This document shows, piece after piece, positions 33,150 through 43,390 of a DNA stretch of 64,000 nucleotides; position 1 is the first letter of the stretch, and every line of letters starts with the position of its first letter. The stretch covers positions 4,362,001 through 4,426,000 of the forward strand of contig NZ_CP045293.1 in the NCBI RefSeq assembly GCF_009363075.1. Direction: 5' to 3'. This DNA is from Paenibacillus guangzhouensis (GTDB taxonomy: Bacteria > Bacillota > Bacilli > Paenibacillales > Paenibacillaceae). A program made the translations under genes and the position numbers. The notes below the pieces were generated by a model. It made no database searches and was not told where the DNA came from. It worked only from the letters and a program-made list of their open reading frames with translations.

Positions 33150-34139
33150 CTACTGTTTATGACGATATAGTTGTAGAAGTTCCTTCTCCCGGTCCAAGGT
33201 TAATCCCGCCTTAAGCGGCTTGTCGTTTTCTTCCTTGCGCTGCTGATCCCAACGCCATATGTCCTCGATTGTCGCTTCCAGCGGTCTGCAGGTGAGCCCG
33301 GCTTCGATCGCCCGTGAAATATCCACTGAACCTGCACCACGCCAAGGCTCTCCCCCTTCTTCGAGCGGGAAGTTATGTGGGATCCATAACGGCAAATCTC
33401 GCCATGGCTGAACCTGATGGTCTAGTAGGAATTGTTCCTTCGCTCATACCCATGCCGCATCACTATTCGTGACGCTTCGGCACGTGTTCAGGAATTGTTC
33501 CATCGTCAGTGGTTTCGCCGGTCGGTCGCGACCATCAATGAATTGAATCTGCTGCGTCGGAAACTCAGGCGCAAGCACGGTACCACCCTCACTCACACGT
33601 CTTACCCAATAGGTCAGACGGTCTGACTCATCATGCGGGCCAACAATCAACCCTGGCCGGACATTCAATACGCGCCCAGGCATGAGACGCTCCGCCTCGA
33701 TCTCACACATTCGCTTGAGATGACCATAATAGGGTCCTGGCAATGAAACAGATGGATCCTGGAGCAACTCTTGTAATTTTTCATTGGATAGGGTAGGCGT
33801 AATATACTGCTCGTTAATCCCTTCAGGGGCCCAGTCCTGATAGACCGAAATGCTGGAGATCATCGTGTAATGCTTCAGCTTCCCGTCCAGTACGTCGAGC
33901 AGACTTGTCACATCGTGCGGGAGATAAGCACACGTATCAACAACGGCATCCCAAGATCGATTCTGCAGCAGCGAAAGATCCTGTTTACGATCCCCAATAA
34001 GCTGTTCAACAGGCTGATCTTCAAAAATTCCATTGTGCTGCCCTCGATTAAATACTGTGACCTGATAGCCTTTACGCAGCGCTTCTTCGACGACAAATCT
34101 GCCAAGAAACCGTGATCCACCGATGACAAGAATCTTCAT
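33150..34139 (-). pseudogene. NAD-dependent epimerase/dehydratase, decayed
   Basis: An SDR-type epimerase begins at 34139 (MKILVIGGSRFLGRFVVEEAL, Rossmann GGxxxxG) behind GGGAGGGACAGG. Two lesions are visible. First, QIQFIDGRD is followed directly by RPAKPLTMEQF; relatives have about 20-26 residues between these motifs, so an in-frame deletion is likely. Second, an in-frame TGA at 33444-33446 interrupts AAWV-stop-AKEQFLLDHQ, where TGG is expected; the same frame then continues to a normal C terminus (LPLWIPHNFPLEEGG, IWRWDQQRK, LTLDREKELL) and stops at 33150. A truncated product could still be made from the first 231 codons but lacks part of the fold. Confidence 0.85.
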
Positions 34140-34222
34140 TTCCTGTCCCTCCCTTAATTCTCACGATATCGTCATTGACTTCCATTCCCTCTGATTATAC
34201 GAAGAAGACCATACGTCATACA

Positions 34223-34259
34223 AATAAAAAATGCCAACTCCTAAATGGGATTAGGAAGT
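34223..34259 (-). terminator. Terminator overlapping the stop of the GGDEF/HD-GYP gene
   Basis: Minus-strand hairpin ACTTCCTAA / TTAGGAGT followed by GGCATTTTTT. The stop codon of the GGDEF/HD-GYP gene lies in the upper arm. Confidence 0.75.
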
Positions 34260-36101
34260 CAGCACGTGAGACGTATCGATTGTATATTTCTTTTCAATAT
34301 AGGTGATAAAATACCCCGCCAACTCAGAGTCGAATTGACTACCCGAACAACGTCTGATCTCATTGAGTGCTTCTTCATACGATTTCGTTACCTGATAAGG
34401 GCGTTCTGTTGTCATCGCATCAAAAGAATCAATTATACAGAGCATTCGCGCCAACTTTGGAATTTCATTTCCCTTCAACCCGTGCGGATAGCCTTTACCA
34501 TCGTAACGTTCATGATGCAGCTCAATCAATGGAATAAGCTCTTTGTATTTCCCTGTTGCAAGCACGATCTCCTTACCCCAGAGGACATGCTTCTTGACCA
34601 TTTCCCACTCATCCGGTGTGAGCTTCGTCTTCTTATTCAGCACATCTCGTGGAATCTCGAGCTTACCGATATCATGGATCAGCGCTCCTAGAATGAGTGT
34701 TCGACGATCTTCTTCATGGAGCTGTAGAACTTCCGCCATATCGACCGCATAGGAATAGACACGTTTCGAATGTTTGTAAGTATAGATGTCCTTGGATAGG
34801 AAGATCTTAACCTGCTGTTCGAGCTCGTGGATATCATGCTCCAAACGTTGAGGCGGCTCGTCCTGTTCTCCATAAATCGACACCATATTTTTTCCCTTTG
34901 ATTTCGCTAAATACAAGGCACGGTCCGCTGCATCGACCAATTGCGACTTGTCATACGTTTCTTTATTAATCTCAAGCAATCCTGCCGAGAATGAGATACA
35001 GCCATGCGGGAAGACGTCTACCCCATCATAAGGCGTGTGGTTGACTTTTTTTCGCAACCCATTCATGAATTCACTCGCTTGTTCTAAAGTATATCCTGGC
35101 ATAATAATCGAGAATTCTTCTCCACCATAACGTGCAGCGAGAAAATCACGAGATTCACATTCAGACTTAACTAGATTCCCAAAAAAACTGAGCAGTTTAT
35201 CACCCTCAGGATGCCCATAAGCATCATTATATTTCTTGAAATCATCTAGATCGAGCATTGCAAGCGAAAATGTTCTATCTTGTGTGCGATACATGCAAAT
35301 ATATTCATCGAGCTTCTCTTCAAAGTAACTATGACTATATAAACCCGTTCTCTGATCCATATTCGCTTTATTACTAATCGTATTATAAATCACAAACAGC
35401 TTGCTAAAAGCAACAGATAATAACATGGCAATACTTAAAAACAACAAAATACCAAAAATACCGCTTCGATCGACCAAAATAAGGACAACGAGAGAAAGCA
35501 ACATCGTGCTCGTATAAGCAAATACACTATTCCTGAAGTAGGTTAGCAATGTATCCTTAATACTACCACCATTATAAATCACTGTCAGGAAGCTGATTAG
35601 CAGAATGTTAACCGTCGAATAAACAACTATGGCAATCAAGTAAGAGTAAATATTATCGAAATCAAAAGGGCCTGTCACTCCTCCTGATAAATGATATGTT
35701 ATATCCGCAGAGATGATCATGAATATGTAGAGCGCCAAGTTAATTCCATTTTTAGAGAAAGAAGTTTTTAGCGCCAACCCTCTTAAAGCCATAAATGAGA
35801 AGCTAATCATGGCAATAAACAACGTAAAACTTCCGCCGAACATAAATATCGCCGCAAGATAGACGGAGGAATCCATCGATTCACTATTACCTTCCGGTGG
35901 AATTTGGAACATATACACATCAAGTAGTACCACCGCAACAACCATTATATAAATAATGATCCAGTCAGACATTTGTAATGGACTATAGAAATAAGAAGAA
36001 TAATAAATACCTGCTGATAGACCAATGAGAATAAAGAAAATTTCAAATAGGCGGGTATAACGCCGCAATTGAAGAATTGTATTTTCTAGCAATTCTGTCA
36101 C
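34251..36101 (-). CDS. Membrane GGDEF plus HD-GYP protein
   Basis: A 616-residue protein. About eight membrane segments fill residues 1-240 (MASE-like sensor, not recognised further). A GGDEF domain follows (about 250-420): MDQRTGLYSHSYFEEKL, LDLDDFKKYNDAYGH and RYGGEEFSI, so the active site is GGEEF, competent for c-di-GMP synthesis. The C-terminal HD-GYP (430-600) has KHSKRVYSYAVDMA, LIHDIGKLEIP, HHERYDGKGYPHGL and is intact, so it can hydrolyse c-di-GMP; which activity dominates is unknown. It is third in a minus-strand cluster after DUF5317 and the 31-residue peptide, with a strong hairpin between it and the peptide. Confidence 0.93.
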   Translation of the reverse strand: MTELLENTILQLRRYTRLFEIFFILIGLSAGIYYSSYFYSPLQMSDWIIIYIMVVAVVLLDVYMFQIPPEGNSESMDSSVYLAAIFMFGGSFTLFIAMISFSFMALRGLALKTSFSKNGINLALYIFMIISADITYHLSGGVTGPFDFDNIYSYLIAIVVYSTVNILLISFLTVIYNGGSIKDTLLTYFRNSVFAYTSTMLLSLVVLILVDRSGIFGILLFLSIAMLLSVAFSKLFVIYNTISNKANMDQRTGLYSHSYFEEKLDEYICMYRTQDRTFSLAMLDLDDFKKYNDAYGHPEGDKLLSFFGNLVKSECESRDFLAARYGGEEFSIIMPGYTLEQASEFMNGLRKKVNHTPYDGVDVFPHGCISFSAGLLEINKETYDKSQLVDAADRALYLAKSKGKNMVSIYGEQDEPPQRLEHDIHELEQQVKIFLSKDIYTYKHSKRVYSYAVDMAEVLQLHEEDRRTLILGALIHDIGKLEIPRDVLNKKTKLTPDEWEMVKKHVLWGKEIVLATGKYKELIPLIELHHERYDGKGYPHGLKGNEIPKLARMLCIIDSFDAMTTERPYQVTKSYEEALNEIRRCSGSQFDSELAGYFITYIEKKYTIDTSHVLTS

Positions 36102-36115
36102 TACTTTCTTTTATC

Positions 36116-36167
36116 TAATAAAATAAGAAAGAAACAGGGTTCTCCCTGTTTCTTTCTTATTTTATTA
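36116..36167. terminator. Perfect 24-bp hairpin at the end of the peptide gene
   Basis: Bases 36116-36139 and 36144-36167 are exact inverted repeats with loop TTCT; the stem runs from TAATAAAATAAG to AAACAGGG. It contains the stop codon of the 31-residue peptide gene and ends 15 bp before the start of the GGDEF/HD-GYP gene. It may terminate most transcripts after the peptide gene, or protect the mRNA. Confidence 0.85.
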
Positions 36168-36260
36168 TGGAGTAATTTTGATTCCGGATGTAAGTGCAAT
36201 AACAACAGAAGCAACGATAACCGTATTAAGAAGAATACGAGAAACAACGGCTTTCTTCAT
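36165..36260 (-). CDS. 31-residue hydrophobic peptide
   Basis: A short gene: ATG 36258-36260, TAA at 36165-36167, with GGGAGG 7 bp upstream. The product starts MKKAVVSR, has a hydrophobic core of about 16 residues (ILLNTVIVASVVIALT) and ends SGIKITP. It has a basic N terminus and could be an exported signal peptide-like precursor, a small membrane protein, or a secreted pheromone. It has no Cys, so it is not an AgrD-type lactone. It is squeezed between the DUF5317 gene and the GGDEF/HD-GYP gene and ends within a perfect hairpin. Expression is inferred from the ribosome site and context only. Confidence 0.6.
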   Translation of the reverse strand: MKKAVVSRILLNTVIVASVVIALTSGIKITP

Positions 36261-36305
36261 TATGATATCCTCCCTTTCATTTCATTGTCGTGCTATTATG
36301 TAAAG

Positions 36306-36887
36306 TTATTGTGCCTCAAGGGTAGATGTTCTATATTTTTCTACTAACATAATCTTCTGAAGATAAATGAATATACCAATATTCATTACAATATCTCCAA
36401 TACTAATCACTTGCGTTCGAGGATAAGGTGGTGCAATCGGAATAATATCACCCAAGAAGGCAAGATGCGTTGATTCGCTCAGCATCACATGCTTCGTCAC
36501 GGTGACTCCATTCTTCAACATTTCAATGTACACGGGATCAAGTACCTTCGCAGCTTCTAGTGAAACTGGCATTCTCCCGCCATTCAGAACCATGACAAGG
36601 AAATTCAAACCAACACCGATAAAAATATACCAAAATCCAGGTTCATTGCGGTTAAGCCACAATACATACAGGCCAACGACGTAAATCACCATAAAGTAAG
36701 AACCGCTAATTTGGTTCAAGATATCCCATCGATCTTGATAATAGAACATCACAAATTGCAATAATAGCAATATGGGAAAGATCAGTCCGCCTTTAATACG
36801 AACATTCGAAAGAGCCATGAACCCATTCTTAAATCCTGCACGGATTAATCCGACTATAATCCCAATTACGATTCCATCGATAACCAT
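36306..36887 (-). CDS. DUF5317 membrane protein
   Basis: A 193-residue protein with four or five hydrophobic segments (VIDGIVIGIIVGLIRAG; GGLIFPILLLLQFVMFYYQ; YFMVIYVVGLYVLWL; WYIFIGVGLNFLVMVLNGGRMPVS; SIGDIVMNIGIFIYLQ). The NGGRMPVS motif and the HLAFLGDIIPIAPPYPRTQVISIGDI block are typical of DUF5317, a family seen in clostridia and bacilli next to HD-GYP genes; its function is not known. It lies 45 bp upstream of the peptide gene and is read with it. It could process, export or sense the peptide; that is speculation from proximity. Confidence 0.8.
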   Translation of the reverse strand: MVIDGIVIGIIVGLIRAGFKNGFMALSNVRIKGGLIFPILLLLQFVMFYYQDRWDILNQISGSYFMVIYVVGLYVLWLNRNEPGFWYIFIGVGLNFLVMVLNGGRMPVSLEAAKVLDPVYIEMLKNGVTVTKHVMLSESTHLAFLGDIIPIAPPYPRTQVISIGDIVMNIGIFIYLQKIMLVEKYRTSTLEAQ

Positions 36888-37061
36888 TCATACGTTCCCC
36901 TCTGAACTAGATAGAAACTAAAGTCGATCATACTATACAAAATATAAAACAAATAGACAAATTTCTCCATATGGCTGTAACGAGATTATAAGTGATCTAC
37001 CCCTGAAAGTCAATCAATGAAGGCGATTACACGGTTGTGGGACAAGCGTTTTAGTATAAAA

Positions 37062-37119
37062 TGAAAAACAAAAGAAAGCTTCTTATGGAAGTTCGATGAA
37101 CTTCATAAGAAGCTTTCTT
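37062..37119 (-). terminator. tyrS terminator
   Basis: Long hairpin: AAGAAAGCTTCTTATG with inner GAAGTTC / GAACTTC closes 37072-37119, then TTTTGTTTTT on the minus strand. It lies 26 bp after the tyrS stop codon. Confidence 0.9.
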
Positions 37120-37144
37120 AATATCACAATATTACATCAGAATG

Positions 37145-38410
37145 CTAAGTTAAACGTACTAAACTATAATTCTTCTTCCCTTTGCGGATAATGATGAATC
37201 GGCCGTCGAAGGAGTTCTCGACCGTTACTTCCATCTCTAGATCCGTTACGCGCTCGCCATTCATGGAAATCGCACCTTTCGTGATATCCTCGCGCGCTTG
37301 GCGTTTAGATGGCTCGATACCTAGATCGACCAACCATTCTACGATGTTTTTGGATTCCTTGGTTGCATGGAAGGTCGGCATTTCTTTGAACCCTTGCTCA
37401 ATCTCATCCGCAGTCAACGATTTGATATCGCCACTGAACAAAGCAGCGGTGATTTTCTTCGCTTGCTCTAACATTTCCTCACCGTGCACGAACTTCGTCA
37501 TTTCTTCCGCCAATGTTTTCTGTGCTTCGCGTTTGTGTGGTTCTGTCTGGACCTTCTCCGCTAATGCATCGATCGCTTCTTTATCGAGGAACGTGAAGAA
37601 TTTCAAGTATTTAATCACATCACGATCATCCGTGTTCGCCCAGAATTGGTAGAACTCGAATGGCGTTGTTTTGTTCGGATCAAGCCATACGGCACCGCCC
37701 GCTGTCTTCCCGAATTTCGTACCATCGGATTTCAACATCAGCGGGATGGTCAATCCAAACGCCTTGGATTCAGATCCTTCTTTCTTGCGAATCAAGTCTA
37801 ATCCGCTCGTAATGTTGCCCCATTGATCGGAACCGCCAATCTGAAGCTGAACATCTTCTTCCTTGAACAAATGAAGGAAGTCAAGGGATTGGAGGATCTG
37901 GTAGGAAAACTCCGTGAAGGAAATCCCGCTCTCCAGACGGCTAGCCACGACATCTTTGGCAAGCATCGCATTGATGCTGAAGTTCTTCCCATAATCGCGC
38001 AAGAAGTCGATCACGTTAATCTTATGCGTCCAGTCGTAGTTATTCACCATACGCACCTGATTATCACCATCGGTGATGAATAGCTTCTTCATCTGTGCCG
38101 TAAGCGCTTCGACGTTCGCTTGGACTTGCTCCATCGTCTGCAGCGAGCGCTCCGATTGGCGACCGCTTGGATCCCCAATGGTGCCTGTCGCGCCTCCAAT
38201 GAGAATGACAGGACGGTGTCCAGCAAGCTGGAAGCGTCTTAGCATCATAAATGGAATCAAATGCCCAATATGCATACTGTCGCCCGTAGGGTCAACACCG
38301 CAATACAACGAGATAGATTTCTCATTCGTTAGTTGACGCAATCCTTCGGCATCCGTCTGTTGGTTAATGGCGTCGCGCCATTCTAGTTCGTCGATAATGT
38401 TCATCGTCAT
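37145..38410 (-). CDS. tyrS: Tyrosyl-tRNA synthetase
   Basis: A 421-residue class I synthetase that charges tRNA-Tyr. The HIGH-like motif is GVDPTGDSMHIGHLIP, the KMSKS-like motif is KFGKTAGG (about residue 230), and a C-terminal S4 RNA-binding domain ends the protein (PSKRQAREDITKGAISMNGERV). ATG 38410 lies 9 bp after GAGGAG. It is preceded by a T-box leader with a Tyr specifier and a consensus promoter, so expression rises when uncharged tRNA-Tyr accumulates. Monocistronic. Confidence 0.98.
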   Translation of the reverse strand: MTMNIIDELEWRDAINQQTDAEGLRQLTNEKSISLYCGVDPTGDSMHIGHLIPFMMLRRFQLAGHRPVILIGGATGTIGDPSGRQSERSLQTMEQVQANVEALTAQMKKLFITDGDNQVRMVNNYDWTHKINVIDFLRDYGKNFSINAMLAKDVVASRLESGISFTEFSYQILQSLDFLHLFKEEDVQLQIGGSDQWGNITSGLDLIRKKEGSESKAFGLTIPLMLKSDGTKFGKTAGGAVWLDPNKTTPFEFYQFWANTDDRDVIKYLKFFTFLDKEAIDALAEKVQTEPHKREAQKTLAEEMTKFVHGEEMLEQAKKITAALFSGDIKSLTADEIEQGFKEMPTFHATKESKNIVEWLVDLGIEPSKRQAREDITKGAISMNGERVTDLEMEVTVENSFDGRFIIIRKGKKNYSLVRLT

Positions 38411-38452
38411 CGTCTTCAGCTCCTCGATTCATTTCAAATTTAGCCCTATAAA

Positions 38453-38724
38453 CAACAAAAAATCGTCCCCGTCTATTGCTAGACATCGGGACGATTGAAT
38501 AACCGTGTTACCACCCAAATTGCATCCACAGCGCGTACGTCGCCATGAATACCACTCTTAGCGATAATATCGATCGCTACTCCGCTTAGGGACTGCCTAA
38601 GATACTCCAGAGTGTAATTCGCAGGATTTGTATGTACTGGGTCTCATCAACCCCCAGCTTTCTGAGAACAGGGACAAACTGCTACTTCGCTCTTTCAACG
38701 TATAGGACATATCAGATTACAGCC
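38453..38724 (-). ncRNA. T-box leader of tyrS
   Basis: The minus-strand leader has the T-box consensus TTGGGTGGTAACACGG (about 38501-38516) and then a terminator AATCGTCCC / GGGGACGATT with a long T run (38453-38496). Stem I contains AGAAAGCTGGGGGTT and a bulge GAATTACACTCTGG; TAC there fits the Tyr specifier. Tyr-dependent antitermination is the established mechanism for this class. Confidence 0.95.
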
Positions 38725-38753
38725 ATTATAGAGAATTCAGATTGCAATGTCAA
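38725..38753 (-). promoter_or_regulatory. Consensus promoter of tyrS
   Basis: Minus-strand TTGACA (38748-38753), 17-bp spacer, TATAAT (38725-38730): an exact sigma-A consensus. Confidence 0.9.
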
Positions 38754-38868
38754 CATGATCAGCAGCGTCGGGACGGGAAGCGTAATACTCCGTTCACACT
38801 GCATTCATACAGGCATGATAGGATACATGTACGAAGAAACAACAACGCACAAAAAGAGGTGAACCTAC

Positions 38869-39231
38869 ATGCTAGCAGCTGCCATTATTTTCATTAACTG
38901 TGCCCTTATTTTCTACACCATCGGTGTCTGGGGTGAAAAACGTTCCGGCACACTTCAAACCAAACATTTGATTTATTTCCTACTGGGTCTCGTCTGCGAT
39001 ACGACAGGTACAACCCTCATGAGTACACTCGCCTCGAATGGCGGGAATGTCATTCATGCGCTAACCGGCGGCGCCGCGCTTATCCTGATGCTAATCCATG
39101 CAGTCTGGGCTGCACTCGTCAAATGGAAAGGATCCGCGAATGCGCAGCACACCTTCCATCGCTTCAGCTTGATCGTCTGGATTCTATGGCTGTTTCCATA
39201 TTTCATCGGTGTTGGCATGAGCATGTTATAA
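38869..39231 (+). CDS. HsmA/TIGR03987-type small membrane protein
   Basis: A 120-residue protein with four hydrophobic segments (MLAAAIIFINCALIFYTIGVW; LIYFLLGLVCDTTGTTLMSTLAS; VIHALTGGAALILMLIHAVWAAL; IVWILWLFPYFIGVGMSM) and two conserved His (IHALTG, LIHAVW) as in the TIGR03987/HsmA family. Function is unknown. ATG 38869 has AAAAAGAGGTG ahead of it. It reads towards the DinB-type gene, its stop being 3 bp from that gene's end. Confidence 0.75.
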   Translation: MLAAAIIFINCALIFYTIGVWGEKRSGTLQTKHLIYFLLGLVCDTTGTTLMSTLASNGGNVIHALTGGAALILMLIHAVWAALVKWKGSANAQHTFHRFSLIVWILWLFPYFIGVGMSML

Positions 39232-39234
39232 GCA

Positions 39235-39714
39235 CTACGTTAATCTTTCGCTTTGCCGATACGCTTCTCTGACCCGTCCGATTTGTTCGATGTGTCCTTG
39301 AATATGCTGAACCCGGTATTCCAGCAATTGCTCGAAGGTAAATCGCCCTGCGTCTTCGTAGACGCCTACACGCTTGATCTGCTCCTCTGTAAGATGCTCG
39401 AGAATCGGCTGCATACTGGAACGCAGCATTTGGAACAGAAGCAGATAATGTTCACGGTCTGACAAATCGTAGCTCAGATGGTTCGCGAATGCGTTCTGAT
39501 CGAAGGAAACAAGAACCGGCTCATCTTCAGCCAATACTCTTCGTATTCGATGCGTAGATGAGATCTCGGAATCCGTAACATGAATGATAATCTGATGAAT
39601 ACTCCATTGTTCTGGGGAAGGCTTGAATCGAAGTTCTTCCTCCGTCAATCCTTCAATGGCTTCCCGAAGCATCGCATGACCACGACCATACTCTTCTATT
39701 AATGATCTCATCAT
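39235..39714 (-). CDS. DinB superfamily protein
   Basis: A 159-residue four-helix protein of the DinB/YfiT type, with three metal-ligand His: HQIIIHVTDSE (about residue 43) and VQHIQGHIEQIGRV near the C terminus. The family includes thiol-dependent enzymes using bacillithiol and many uncharacterised members; activity is not known here. Start behind AAGGAGGGC. It stands alone between convergent genes. Confidence 0.85.
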   Translation of the reverse strand: MMRSLIEEYGRGHAMLREAIEGLTEEELRFKPSPEQWSIHQIIIHVTDSEISSTHRIRRVLAEDEPVLVSFDQNAFANHLSYDLSDREHYLLLFQMLRSSMQPILEHLTEEQIKRVGVYEDAGRFTFEQLLEYRVQHIQGHIEQIGRVREAYRQSERLT

Positions 39715-39766
39715 TGCCCTCCTTGGATTTGTTGTAACTTATTGCGATATAAATGTGATAATTATT

Positions 39767-39796
39767 AAAAAAGAGGACCCTTTCGGGTCCTCTTTT
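39767..39796 (-). terminator. groESL terminator
   Basis: AAAAGAGGACCC / GGGTCCTCTTTT with a short loop, flanked by A and T runs, 31 bp after the groEL stop. Confidence 0.92.
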
Positions 39797-39826
39797 ATTG
39801 ATAAATCAAGGTTTTCTGGGGGATGA

Positions 39827-41485
<1,659 letters not shown>

Positions 41486-41513
41486 TTATTATGGATTCAC
41501 TGATTGGAATGAA

Positions 41514-41795
41514 TTAGCCGATAATCGCGTGGATATCGCTTTCTTTCATAATCAAATATTCTTTACCTTCGAATTTCACTTCAGTGCCAGCGTATTTCGA
41601 GAAGATTACGCGGTCGCCTTCTTTCACTTCAAGCGGAACACGAACGCCATCTTTCACCGCGCCGCTTCCTACCGCAATAACTTTACCCTCTTGTGGTTTG
41701 TCTTTCGCGGAGTCTGGCAATACGATACCGAATGCTGTTGTCTCTTCTTTCTCTACTGCTTCAACTAATACGCGTTCACCTAAAGGTCTGATCAT
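41514..41795 (-). CDS. groES: Co-chaperonin GroES
   Basis: A 93-residue lid of the GroEL cage. [33 protein letters not shown] contains the mobile loop, and [30 protein letters not shown] is the usual C terminus. ATG 41795 is preceded by AAAGGAGG; the frame is open 12 codons earlier. First gene of groES-groEL. Confidence 0.98.
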   Translation of the reverse strand: MIRPLGERVLVEAVEKEETTAFGIVLPDSAKDKPQEGKVIAVGSGAVKDGVRVPLEVKEGDRVIFSKYAGTEVKFEGKEYLIMKESDIHAIIG

Positions 41796-41851
41796 GAAAA
41801 AATAGCCTCCTTTAAATATGTTGTTAAGCATTAACCATTATGTGTAATGTA

Positions 41852-41878
41852 TTAGCACTCGTTCATCGTTAGTGCTAA
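41852..41878. promoter_or_regulatory. CIRCE operator of groESL
   Basis: TTAGCACTC-N9-TAGTGCTAA, one base off the consensus right arm GAGTGCTAA. It lies just downstream of the -10 box; HrcA is the expected repressor. Confidence 0.95.
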
Positions 41879-41889
41879 TAACAATTTTT

Positions 41890-41918
41890 ATGATACCTAT
41901 TTTGGAAGAACATTTCAA
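41890..41918 (-). promoter_or_regulatory. groESL promoter
   Basis: Minus-strand TTGAAA (41913-41918), 17-bp spacer, TATCAT (41890-41895), directly followed by CIRCE. The rest of 41919-42145 shows no gene. Confidence 0.85.
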
Positions 41919-42145
41919 GCCCTTTTCTTCAAATTTACATGAACTTTTCAACATTCTATCGCCTCGACACACCTACCCATTCTATCCATCGCCGACCAAT
42001 TTATGCCACACGAGTGAAAACAATTTCTTACTCCCCTACCCGCAGGAAAAAATAATTATATCCGTACCAAGACACTTGCCCAAGCCGATAGTTATCCGCC
42101 TCCATACGCTAGGATAAGATTTCACATCGATAAGGAGTGAATTTC

Positions 42146-42541
42146 ATGGCATATATGCCTCCAAGACGTCCACGAGGCGGTCGTTCTTTCTTTCCCTTCG
42201 GAGGACCTCCCGGACAGCCACCGTTTTCGCCTGGTCCGCCCGGGCAGCCGCCAGGAACATCTGGACCCTCCGGAGCTCAGGCACCATCCTCGCCCCCACC
42301 ACAATTCGTCCCTGCTAAGCCTCTATCGCAAGCCCAAGCAGGCGCATTTGCGGTAGACCCAGGCGCCATTCGCCGCTGCATGTTCCGCTATACGTATGTC
42401 TGGCTAACGAACGGCGACCAATTCTGGTTCTACCCTATTTTCGTCGGACGCGACTCCGTAGCAGGTTTCCGCTGGAATGGCTTCTTCTGGATGTATTTCG
42501 GCATCGACTTGCGACGAATTGATTCCTTCACTTGCTTCTAG
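42146..42541 (+). CDS. Pro/Gly-rich small protein of unknown function
   Basis: A 131-residue protein. The first 65 residues are a low-complexity segment rich in Pro, Gly, Phe (RPRGGRSFFPFGGPPGQPP, then PSSPPPQFVPAKP); the last 60 are a conserved aromatic domain (RRCMFRYTYVWLTNGDQFWFYPIFVGRDSVAGFRW, then IDLRRIDSFTCF). This looks like a sporeformer spore-coat or surface protein family found in Paenibacillus, which I know only as hypothetical. ATG 42146 behind AAGGAGTG is preferred to the GTG three codons upstream. Nothing links it to groESL or tat beyond position. Confidence 0.65.
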   Translation: MAYMPPRRPRGGRSFFPFGGPPGQPPFSPGPPGQPPGTSGPSGAQAPSSPPPQFVPAKPLSQAQAGAFAVDPGAIRRCMFRYTYVWLTNGDQFWFYPIFVGRDSVAGFRWNGFFWMYFGIDLRRIDSFTCF

Positions 42542-42555
42542 CCCAGCTTTGCAAA

Positions 42556-42588
42556 AAGACGCTTATCGATATCATCGACAAGCGTCTT
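42556..42588. terminator. Bidirectional terminator
   Basis: AAGACGCTT / AAGCGTCTT with inner TCGAT / ATCGA, between the convergent small gene and tatC. Confidence 0.85.
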
Positions 42589-42598
42589 CTATGTGTTC

Positions 42599-43372
42599 CT
42601 ATCTTTCGTATTCAAGCTCATCTTCCCAAGCCTGCTCACGTGCAAGCTGTTTCCGATAGACGATCGACGACAACCATACGCTGAATTCATATAGCAGTAT
42701 GAGTGGAACGGCAACGAGCAAGTCCGAGATCAAATCCGGCGGCGTGATGGTTACGCCGATGAAAATCAACACGAAGTAAGCTAGCTTCCGCATTTTACGC
42801 AATCGTTTCGGATTCACGATTCGAATCTTGGTCAAGAACATGATAATGATTGGCAATTCGAACAACAGTGATACTGGAATTAAAATATTGAATAAGAATG
42901 AGAAGTATTGTGTAACACCATAGGTCTCCAAGAGCCCCATATGTTTCGTCATATCCGTCGTGAACGAAAATGCGAGTGGAAATACAACATAATAGGAGAA
43001 AGCAAGACCCGCTAGAAATAAAAGCAGAACAAACGGGATATACTGCACAGCACCCTTCCGTTCAACTTCACGTAGCCCTGGTCGGACGAACAGCCAGATT
43101 TGGTAGACCGTGAATGGCAACCCTACGATTAATCCAATTACAAAAGCAAACTTCATATAGATACCGATGGCATCCCACATCGAAAACGCATGAAAGCTCA
43201 TGTCTTTCACTGGCGCAATGGCAATTAAATAATTATAGATGGGGTCCGTAACGACAAACCCGAGAATCATCCCTAGAACCAATACAATCAGAATATAGAA
43301 GATCCGTCTTCGCAGCTCGCCAATATGTTCCCATACTGTCATGTCCTCTGCATCGAAATGCTGCTCTGTCAT
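42599..43372 (-). CDS. tatC: Sec-independent translocase TatC
   Basis: A 257-residue membrane protein with six hydrophobic segments; family landmarks are HIGELRRRIF near the N terminus (the twin-arginine-recognition region), VFVIGLIVGLPFTVYQIWLFVRPGL and VTPPDLISDLLVAVPLILLYE. It recognises twin-Arg signal peptides and works with TatA to export folded proteins. It follows tatA by 18 bp; the ribosome site is only GTGGTGG. An N-terminal acidic extension (TEQHFDAEDMTVW) is usual for Bacilli. Confidence 0.96.
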   Translation of the reverse strand: MTEQHFDAEDMTVWEHIGELRRRIFYILIVLVLGMILGFVVTDPIYNYLIAIAPVKDMSFHAFSMWDAIGIYMKFAFVIGLIVGLPFTVYQIWLFVRPGLREVERKGAVQYIPFVLLLFLAGLAFSYYVVFPLAFSFTTDMTKHMGLLETYGVTQYFSFLFNILIPVSLLFELPIIIMFLTKIRIVNPKRLRKMRKLAYFVLIFIGVTITPPDLISDLLVAVPLILLYEFSVWLSSIVYRKQLAREQAWEDELEYER

Positions 43373-43390
43373 TCTACCACCACGCTAATC

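Noticed and set aside
36165-36260. Agr-type autoinducer peptide gene
   Set aside because: No Cys or AgrB-type protease nearby, and no conserved C-terminal AgrD charge pattern; the DUF5317 protein is not AgrB.
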